NCBI GenBank assembly: GCA_002316295.1
Contig: DCDF01000267.1
Span: 1 to 11,370 of the forward strand
DNA from: Syntrophaceae bacterium UBA1062
Lineage (GTDB): Bacteria > Desulfobacterota > Desulfomonilia > UBA1062
DNA length: 11,370 bases
Direction of reading: 5' to 3'
Shown here: positions 7,020 through 11,370 of the stretch, one piece after another
How the letters are laid out: each line of letters begins with the position of its first letter
Numbering within the stretch: position 1 is the first letter of the stretch
Position numbers and translations under genes: made by a program
The notes under the pieces: model-generated
What the model saw: only the letters and a program-made list of their open reading frames with translations
Told to the model about the DNA's origin: nothing
Database searches by the model: none

Positions 7020-7106
7020 GGGGTCCATGCAGTCGGTTGTCCGGCAGCGGCGCAGGGTTTCTACACCCCGTGCCCGATCTCGAGAGCTTCGAGCATCTCT
7101 ACGGCC

Positions 7107-8024
7107 CTATGCCCGGTATTCGAGCATCCTCCGGATGCACTTCTTCGCCTGGAACATGGTCTCGCGATCGAGGGTGATGGGATGGCGCTCCTCCTGCAGG
7201 GCCAGGAGGATCTTCTCGAGGGTGATGCGCTTCATGTTCGGGCAGAGAGTCTCTTCGGAAGCGGGATAAAAGCGTTTGGCCGGGTTTTCTTTGTGCAGCC
7301 TGTGGATTATCCCGGGCTCGGTTGCGATAATGAACTCCTTCGCCTTCATGTCGTGCGCGTAGAGACACATGATCTCGGTGGAAACGACCTCGTCGGCGAG
7401 CTCTCTCACCTCGGCGCTGCATTCGGGGTGCGCCAGGACCACGGCGTTCGGGTGCAGCCTCTTCTGCCTGAGAATATCATCGGGGGCGATTCCGGCATGG
7501 GTCGGGCAGAAGCCCTGCCAGGCGACGATTTCACAGCCCGCTGAGTCTGCCGCGAATCCGGCGAGATGCTTGTCCGGCACGAATACGATCTGCCTGCCCT
7601 GGGCCGCAATGTCTCTGACCATGCTCACGGCGTTTGCCGATGTGCAGCAGAGATCGCACTGGGCCTTGACCGCCGCGCTGGTGTTCACATAGCAGAGGAA
7701 TGTATGCTCCGGGTGCCGCCTGCGAAGGTCCTGAACATCTTCGGCGGTGATCATGTCGGCCATGGGACACCCGGCATTGAGGTCGGGCAGGAGCACGGTT
7801 TTGCCGGGGGAGAGGATTTTTGCGGTTTCGGCCATGAAATGCACCCCGCAGAAAACGATCATATCGGCCCCGGTGGTGGCCGCCTCGATGCTCAGGCCCA
7901 GGGAGTCTCCCACGAAATCGGCGATGTCCTGGACCTCCGGAGGCTGATAGTTGTGGGCGAGAATGACCGCGTTCTTTTCGCGCCTGAGCCGGGCGATCTC
8001 ATTTGTGAGGCTGACGGGGCTCAT
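7107..8024 (-). CDS. nadA: Quinolinate synthase A
   Basis: NadA condenses iminoaspartate with dihydroxyacetone phosphate to give quinolinate, the pyridine precursor of NAD, in the cytoplasm. It needs an oxygen-sensitive [4Fe-4S] cluster. The 305-residue length is that of the short NadA type. The three cluster cysteines are present in conserved contexts: C86 (NAGCPMADM), C173 (GFCPTHAG) and C261 (ETLCPNMK). Other signatures are AHNYQPPEVQD near the N terminus and HPECSAEV. Start ATG 8024 overlaps the iscU stop as ATGA, so translation is coupled. AAGGAG lies 12 nt upstream. It is the last gene of an iron-sulfur assembly operon, so a cluster-dependent client shares a transcript with the machinery that builds clusters. 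nadB and nadC are not in the window. Identity is firm. Confidence 0.97.
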   Translation of the reverse strand: MSPVSLTNEIARLRREKNAVILAHNYQPPEVQDIADFVGDSLGLSIEAATTGADMIVFCGVHFMAETAKILSPGKTVLLPDLNAGCPMADMITAEDVQDLRRRHPEHTFLCYVNTSAAVKAQCDLCCTSANAVSMVRDIAAQGRQIVFVPDKHLAGFAADSAGCEIVAWQGFCPTHAGIAPDDILRQKRLHPNAVVLAHPECSAEVRELADEVVSTEIMCLYAHDMKAKEFIIATEPGIIHRLHKENPAKRFYPASEETLCPNMKRITLEKILLALQEERHPITLDRETMFQAKKCIRRMLEYRA

Positions 8025-8410
8025 GATTTTCCGTTTCTCCTTCGGTAATCATCGATGGCTGACCTGAGCGCCTCCTCGGCCAGCACCGAGCAGTGCATCT
8101 TGATAGGCGGGAGCCCGCCCAGGGCTTCGGCCACGGCCTTGTTGCTCACGGCCAGGGCCTCGTCGATGGTCTTGCCCTTTACCATTTCGGTGGTCATGGA
8201 GCTCGTGGCAATGGCCGCCCCGCATCCGAAGGTCCTGAACCTCACGTCTTTGATGACGTCGTCTTCGACCTGGATGCTGATCTCCATAATGTCGCCGCAC
8301 ACCGGGTTGCCCGCCGTGCCGACGCCGTCCGGATGTTCGAGCTCTCCCACGTTCCTCGGGTTTCGGAAATGGTCCATCACCTTGTCGTTGTATGCACCGG
8401 TCTGTGTCAT
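8021..8410 (-). CDS. iscU: IscU/NifU-type iron-sulfur cluster assembly scaffold
   Basis: This 129-residue scaffold receives sulfur from the cysteine desulfurase and assembles [2Fe-2S]/[4Fe-4S] clusters for transfer to apoproteins. Family residues are visible: C38 and D40 in GNPVCGD, C63 in RTFGCGAA, and C107 in LPPIKMHC. The DHFRNPRNVG motif is at the N terminus. It ends after the scaffold domain and lacks the extra ferredoxin and Nfu domains of full NifU, so it is IscU-like. LPPIK resembles the LPPVK motif that HscA recognises in E. coli, yet no hscA or hscB is present here. Start ATG 8410 has AAGGAG 7 nt upstream and overlaps the iscS stop as ATGA. Frame upstream of this start is a shadow of iscS. 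Its own stop overlaps the nadA start in the same way. Confidence 0.95.
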   Translation of the reverse strand: MTQTGAYNDKVMDHFRNPRNVGELEHPDGVGTAGNPVCGDIMEISIQVEDDVIKDVRFRTFGCGAAIATSSMTTEMVKGKTIDEALAVSNKAVAEALGGLPPIKMHCSVLAEEALRSAIDDYRRRNGKS

Positions 8411-9579
8411 GCTGTTGCTCCTTTCCTTGCGAGCGGCGACATGGCGCGCAGTCTGTAGACGATGCCGGGCATCACCTGAAGCACTCGCTCGATGTCCTGT
8501 TGGGTGGTGTCTCTTCCCAGGGAGAACCGCAGTGACCCATGGGCGAGCTCGACGGGCAGCCCGATGGCTGCGAGCACATGCGATGGCTCCAGGCTCGACG
8601 AGGTGCATGCCGATCCGGTGGACACGGCGATGCCTTCCATGTCGAGATTCAGCAGCAGGCCCTCTCCCTCGACGAACGCAAATGAGATGTTGACGTTGTT
8701 CGGGAGCCTGCGGATAGGGTGACCGTTGAGACGGGAGTCTTCGACGGCGGAGAGCAGGCCGGAGGCGAGGCGGTCTCTCAGGACCGACTGGCGGCTCAAC
8801 TCCGCACGCATGTCACTGCCGGCGAGCTCGACCGCGCGGCCGAAGCCGACGATGCCCGGAATATTCAGGGTGGAGGCCCGGCGCCGCCGTTCCTGGTCGC
8901 CGCCGTGGAGCAGGGGGATGATTTTCATGCCGTTTCGCACATAGGTCAGCCCGATGCCCTTGGGACCGTAGAGCTTGTGGGCGGATACGCTCAGGAAATC
9001 GACCTGAAGGTCATTCACGTCGATCGGGATGTGGCCGAAGGTCTGGACCGCATCGGAATGAAAGGCCACCCCGTGCTCGCGGGCGACTGCGCCGATCTCG
9101 GCGATGGGCTCGATCGTGCCGATCTCGTTGTTCCCGTGCATGACCGAGATCAGGATGGTTTCGGCCGTGATGGCTTTCTTCACGTCGTCCGGGTTCACGA
9201 GGCCGTTTTCGTCGACAGGGAGGTATGTCACCGAGAACCCCTGCCCCTGAAGAAACTTGCATGTCTCGAGCACGGCGTGGTGCTCTATGGATGAAGTGAT
9301 GATGTGATTCCCCTTGTTTCTGCGCGAAAGGGCGAACCCCTTGATGATGAAGTTGTCGCTCTCGGTGCCTCCGCTGGTGAAGACGATCTCTTCCGGCTTC
9401 GCACCCATGAAGGATGCGATCCGTGCCCGCGCCTCCTCTACGGCGGTCCGCGCCTCCAGCCCGAATGAGTGGAGGCTCGAGGCGTTTCCATAGACGCCGC
9501 TCAGATAGGGGAGCATGGCCTGGGCCACTTCGGGCGCTGTCGGCGTCGTCGCTGCATGATCGAGATAGATTCTTTTCAT
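8407..9579 (-). CDS. iscS: Cysteine desulfurase, NifS/IscS family
   Basis: This 390-residue PLP enzyme takes sulfur from cysteine as an enzyme persulfide and passes it to the scaffold. Key residues are the N-terminal YLDHAATTP, EHHAV (PLP-stacking histidine region, 100-104), D176 in SDAVQT, the Schiff-base K202 in SAHKLYGPKG, and the catalytic C325 in the group I loop STGSACTSSSLEPSHVL. The conserved phosphate-binding stretch is GGDQERRRRASTLN, where most relatives have a glycine before the threonine; the threonine (T237) is kept. I chose ATG 9579 because AAGGA lies 9-10 nt upstream. The earlier ATG 9588 is nearly touching that site and adds only MTR. It lies 14 bp after iscR, and the Shine-Dalgarno sequence overlaps the iscR stop codon. 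It could equally be named nifS; no nitrogenase genes are nearby. Confidence 0.95.
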   Translation of the reverse strand: MKRIYLDHAATTPTAPEVAQAMLPYLSGVYGNASSLHSFGLEARTAVEEARARIASFMGAKPEEIVFTSGGTESDNFIIKGFALSRRNKGNHIITSSIEHHAVLETCKFLQGQGFSVTYLPVDENGLVNPDDVKKAITAETILISVMHGNNEIGTIEPIAEIGAVAREHGVAFHSDAVQTFGHIPIDVNDLQVDFLSVSAHKLYGPKGIGLTYVRNGMKIIPLLHGGDQERRRRASTLNIPGIVGFGRAVELAGSDMRAELSRQSVLRDRLASGLLSAVEDSRLNGHPIRRLPNNVNISFAFVEGEGLLLNLDMEGIAVSTGSACTSSSLEPSHVLAAIGLPVELAHGSLRFSLGRDTTQQDIERVLQVMPGIVYRLRAMSPLARKGATA

Positions 9580-9593
9580 ACGTGTCATTTCCT

Positions 9594-10034
9594 TTAGATA
9601 TGATACATGGGCGCTTTTTCAGCTTTTTCCCTTGTTTTGGCAAGGAGATCCTCGAGGCTGATGGAATCCAGCGTCAGGGAGATCTGCTCGCTCACGATCG
9701 ACCAGACGTCACGGCTTGCGCAGGTTGAGGAGCGGGAGCAGGACGATGAGTTCTCGACACAGTCCACCAGAGATGTGCCGCCTTCGAGCACATCCACGAT
9801 GTTCTTCATGGTAATCTCGCTCGGGGGCTTTGCCAGCGAATAGCCGCCGCGTGCGCCTCGAGTGGACTGCACGAGTCCGGCTGTCCTCAGGGGGATGATG
9901 ATGAGGCTCAGATACTTCTCCGAAATATCTTCGTTCCTGGCGACATCCTTGAGCAGGACCTGTCTTTTGCCGTAATTTTCGGCAAGATCCAGCATCAGTC
10001 GTACGCCATACCGTGATCGTGTCGTAATTTTCAT
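9594..10034 (-). CDS. iscR: Rrf2-family regulator, IscR-like
   Basis: This 146-residue winged-helix repressor is probably sensitive to cluster supply. The N-terminal domain carries the Rrf2 signature (SRYGVRLMLDLA; LRTAGLVQSTRGARGGYSLAKPP at about 49-71). A cysteine motif follows with C92, C99 and C105, close to the three cysteines (C92, C98, C104) that hold [2Fe-2S] in E. coli IscR, with the first gap one residue longer. This supports iron-sulfur sensing, though cysteine-metabolism Rrf2 proteins cannot be fully excluded. I chose ATG 10034, with GAGGGA about 8 nt upstream; the TTG at 10049 overlaps that site. It is the first gene of the operon, with iscS 14 bp later. Autoregulation is likely: a promoter with TTGACA and an 11-bp palindrome lie just upstream. 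Confidence 0.92.
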   Translation of the reverse strand: MKITTRSRYGVRLMLDLAENYGKRQVLLKDVARNEDISEKYLSLIIIPLRTAGLVQSTRGARGGYSLAKPPSEITMKNIVDVLEGGTSLVDCVENSSSCSRSSTCASRDVWSIVSEQISLTLDSISLEDLLAKTREKAEKAPMYHI

Positions 10035-10061
10035 TGACTCGTCCCTCAATCACTATTAATA

Positions 10062-10072
10062 CTATCAGATAG
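10062..10072. promoter_or_regulatory. Palindrome at the predicted iscR transcription start (candidate operator)
   Basis: CTATC-A-GATAG is a perfect 5-bp inverted repeat around one base, in an AT-rich stretch that also has ACTAG/CTAGT half-similarities. It overlaps the predicted start of the iscR transcript, where a repressor would block initiation. It does not clearly match the E. coli IscR type 1 consensus, so the link to IscR is inferred from position. Confidence 0.4.
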
Positions 10073-10076
10073 CTAG

Positions 10077-10105
10077 TAAATATGTTCCTTCAAGGCCCGT
10101 GTCAA
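10077..10105 (-). promoter_or_regulatory. Candidate iscR operon promoter
   Basis: A perfect -35 box TTGACA (- strand, 10105 to 10100) is followed after 17 bp by TATTTA (10082 to 10077), a weak -10. A strong -35 with a poor -10 is usual for regulated promoters. Transcription would start near 10070, inside the palindrome at 10062-10072, leaving a leader of about 36 nt with the ribosome binding site. Confidence 0.5.
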
Positions 10106-10228
10106 GGAAATTATTTGCAAGGGCCTCAATGATGACGGCTTTCGGGCGCTCATGGGTTTTCTCCAGAGGGTCTGAGAGAGCGAGGCACATAGAGCATGAC
10201 GCCGATGAAGGGAAAGGAAGGGAGAACG

Positions 10229-10702
10229 ATGCGACACGATGGAAAATACCCCGCAGCGGCGGTAAAGATCATCTCGGTCAATACCAGCCCGGGAAAAGGC
10301 GAGAAAAAGCGCTCTGTCGGCAGGTGCCTGCTGAGAGAGGAGTTCGGCATCCAGGGGGACGGTCACGCGGGCGGGGGCATCCGCCAGGTGAGCCTGCTCG
10401 CGCAGGAAAGCATCGACAAAATCAGGGCTGCGGGCATCGACGTGGGCTGCGGCGATTTCGCCGAGAACATTACCACGCAGGGCATCGTACTCCATGAGCT
10501 GGATATCGGGACCCGGCTCCTGGCAGGAGAGTCGGTTCTTCTCGAAGTAACCCAGATCGGGAAGGTCTGCCACACCCGATGCGCCATCTTTCACGCAGTG
10601 GGAGACTGCGTCATGCCGAGGGAAGGGATCTTCGCAAGGGTTCTGATCGGCGGCGAGGTCCGGGAGGGGGACGACCTCCGGGTGGTGCCCCGGCCGGAGT
10701 AA
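10229..10702 (+). CDS. MOSC-domain protein
   Basis: This small 157-residue stand-alone MOSC (molybdenum cofactor sulfurase C-terminal) domain protein belongs to the group that includes proteins fused to MogA/MoaB elsewhere. Visible family motifs are GDGHAG (43-48), RQVSLLAQES (52-61), GDFAENITTQG (75-85), and the C-terminal GKVCHTRCAIFHAVGDCVMPREG (111-133) with C114, C118 and C127. MOSC domains carry sulfur or bind molybdenum cofactor and related thiol ligands. The exact substrate of this subgroup is not known to me. Start ATG 10229 has AGGAAGGGAG just upstream. An earlier in-frame ATG at 10196 has only a weak ribosome binding site and adds a non-conserved leader. It is divergent from iscR, with about 195 bp between the starts. 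A sulfur-handling role beside a cysteine desulfurase operon is plausible but only contextual. Confidence 0.88.
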   Translation: MRHDGKYPAAAVKIISVNTSPGKGEKKRSVGRCLLREEFGIQGDGHAGGGIRQVSLLAQESIDKIRAAGIDVGCGDFAENITTQGIVLHELDIGTRLLAGESVLLEVTQIGKVCHTRCAIFHAVGDCVMPREGIFARVLIGGEVREGDDLRVVPRPE

Positions 10703-10768
10703 TGGCGGGAGGCTGATGAAAAGCGGCGTGTGTCCATTATTCTTCTTTTCAGAAGCGTCGAGGTGGAC

Positions 10769-11095
10769 ATGCCGAAGATCATAGGGTACTGCATAATGGC
10801 GACGCTGGGGCTCTCGGGCTGCGCCGGCTACAATCACGAGCTCCTCGGGCGGAACTATACGCAAATGACGGATCAGGAGCTCCTCACCTACTCCTACGAA
10901 CTTTCCAGCGCCATTGACCGGTGCGCGAACGATCCGGGGAGAGTCACCGTAGGGCTCGGGACGGGATTCGGGCTGAGAAATCTCGGTGTCTGGCTGGGGC
11001 TTTCACGGGGAGTTGCACCCTGTGACCCGCAGGAGCTGATCCGGCGGCAGGCCGAAGTGAGGCTCGAGCTCCAGCGCCGGGGGCTGAGCCCCTGA
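10769..11095 (+). CDS. Small putative lipoprotein, unknown function
   Basis: This 108-residue protein has a short hydrophobic signal peptide ending in a lipobox, LSGC, with lipidated cysteine C18. The mature part is about 91 residues. Start ATG 10769 has GAGG 5 nt upstream and gives a normal lipoprotein signal; an in-frame GTG at 10730 would bury the signal and lacks a ribosome binding site. The mature chain has a helical, polar N-terminal part (MTDQELLTYSYELSSAIDRC), a glycine-rich centre (VTVGLGTGFGLRNLG), a second cysteine pair candidate (C47, C80) and a charged C-terminal helix (RRQAEVRLELQRRG). No charged residue follows the lipidated cysteine (AGY), so outer-membrane sorting is possible. 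I do not recognise the family. It is 66 bp after the MOSC gene on the same strand. Confidence 0.7.
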   Translation: MPKIIGYCIMATLGLSGCAGYNHELLGRNYTQMTDQELLTYSYELSSAIDRCANDPGRVTVGLGTGFGLRNLGVWLGLSRGVAPCDPQELIRRQAEVRLELQRRGLSP

Positions 11096-11124
11096 GAATT
11101 CACCATGCACCGAGATGCTTGTCC

Positions 11125-11150
11125 CGCGGTCTCCCCTTCAGGGGGCCGCG
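11125..11150. terminator. Hairpin between converging 3' ends
   Basis: CGCGG (11125-11129) pairs with CCGCG (11146-11150), and CCCC (11133-11136) pairs with GGGG (11141-11144) around a TTCA loop. Small internal asymmetries (TCT against G) interrupt the stem. It lies 30 bp after the lipoprotein stop and about 50 bp beyond the stop of the - strand gene at the right edge, so it could terminate both. There is no clear T-run. A smaller GGGGC-TGA-GCCCC hairpin overlaps the lipoprotein stop (11080-11092). Confidence 0.4.
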
Positions 11151-11198
11151 CCTTCACACCCGGCGGGCGTCCTCGGCCTGTCGGATGAGCCGCCTCGG

Positions 11199-11369
11199 TC
11201 AGGTCCCGTCCGGAAGCTGGGATTCCCTGCTGTCTCTTCCCGCCGGGATGCCGGACCGGTCGCTCCGCACCTTGCGGATGAACGAGAAAGATTCCCGGTG
11301 CAGCCAGGCGGGCGCACGGCTGATGGACCTCAGATAAATGCCCACCAAGGATGCTACGTCCCCGATTCC
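11199..11369 (-). CDS. Probable 3' end of an unidentified gene entering from the right edge
   Basis: A frame open from the window edge runs 56 codons to TGA at 11201-11199. Codon use matches the neighbours (ATC, TTC, GTG, CTG, AAG preferred). The translation alternates hydrophobic and basic residues naturally (DVASLVGIYLRSISRAPAWL, then ESFSFIRKVRSDRSG), unlike the arginine/serine-rich shadow frames. No start is visible because the gene begins outside the window. The polar tail SRESQLPDGT looks like a normal C terminus. I do not recognise the family. A competing open frame on the same strand is less protein-like. It may still be non-coding. Confidence 0.4.
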   Translation of the reverse strand, partial: GIGDVASLVGIYLRSISRAPAWLHRESFSFIRKVRSDRSGIPAGRDSRESQLPDGT

Positions 11370-11370
11370 G

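Larger units (their letters stand above)
6588..7106. other. Spacer between the kinase gene and nadA; no gene seen
   Basis: These 519 bp hold the kinase promoter (6671-6699), a small hairpin CGGGCC-TTTTC-GGCCCG (6834-6850) and the strong hairpin at 6981-7019. An open frame on the - strand (6943-6656) runs through the promoter and its -10 box. It has mixed codon usage and no recognisable motif. A + strand frame at 6705-7004 is arginine/serine-rich and lacks a ribosome binding site. I do not call either as a gene. Confidence 0.5.

Noticed and set aside
7079..7140. Nine-base repeat ATGCTCGAA at the nadA end and again just after the stop
   Set aside because: The second copy opens only an 11-codon frame. 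A match this short is expected by chance, and no tandem duplication is seen beyond it.
8411..8608. N-terminal extension of iscU
   Set aside because: It is a shadow of the iscS 3' end. ATG 8410 has an excellent Shine-Dalgarno sequence and matches the family start.
1..11370. Search for CRISPR arrays, tRNA/rRNA genes, insertion sequences, attachment sites and riboswitches
   Set aside because: I saw no regularly spaced repeats, no tRNA T-arm or acceptor pattern, no transposase or integrase, no terminal inverted repeats with target duplications, and no recognisable riboswitch core. A covariance-model scan would be the decisive check for RNA.

Overview
This is a GC-rich bacterial chromosomal window with dense coding and no mobile element, RNA gene or CRISPR array that I can see. 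The gene set suggests an anaerobic or facultative Gram-negative bacterium of the Desulfobacterota (former Deltaproteobacteria) or Nitrospirota type. It holds an AMP-forming acetyl-CoA synthetase, an ADP-forming-type acyl-CoA synthetase fused to a GNAT acetyltransferase, a NarL-type two-component pair, a short Rrf2/NifS/IscU iron-sulfur operon and a lipoprotein. The taxonomic guess is inference from protein style only.

Layout, left to right. (1) 1-1232, + strand: the C-terminal two thirds of acetyl-CoA synthetase (acs), cut by the window edge. (2) 1233-1793: a 560-bp convergent spacer with several hairpins and a 16-bp palindrome but no credible gene. (3) 1794-4529, - strand: a 911-residue protein with the order ATP-grasp, CoA-binding, CoA-ligase, GNAT. 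(4) 4804-6584, - strand: a PAS sensor histidine kinase followed 5 bp later by a NarL/FixJ response regulator. Both are probably transcribed from a good sigma-70-like promoter at 6671-6699. (5) 6588-7106: a spacer holding that promoter and a strong hairpin downstream of nadA. (6) 7107-10034, - strand: a compact operon iscR-iscS-iscU-nadA, with ATGA overlaps at both iscS/iscU and iscU/nadA. (7) 10229-11095, + strand, divergent from iscR: a MOSC-domain protein and a small lipoprotein. (8) 11199-11369, - strand: the probable 3' end of a gene that enters from the right edge.

Two functional themes stand out. The left half concerns acetate and acyl-CoA activation. Acs keeps the C-terminal PKTRSGK lysine that Pat-type enzymes acetylate to switch Acs off, and the convergent neighbour is a Pat-like enzyme. 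That neighbour has a rearranged domain order, retains both histidines expected of a working ADP-forming acyl-CoA synthetase, and has a degenerate GNAT pyrophosphate loop. It could be a regulator of Acs, a second route between acyl-CoA and ATP, or both. The right half couples iron-sulfur cluster assembly (regulator, cysteine desulfurase, scaffold) to one client, the [4Fe-4S] enzyme quinolinate synthase of NAD biosynthesis, in one translationally coupled transcript. The iscR promoter region has a short palindrome at the predicted transcription start, which suggests autoregulation.

Nothing here is clearly a wholly new system. The best candidates for follow-up are the domain-permuted synthetase/acetyltransferase beside acs, the iscRSU-nadA operon, and an unexplained inverted repeat at 4653-4669.
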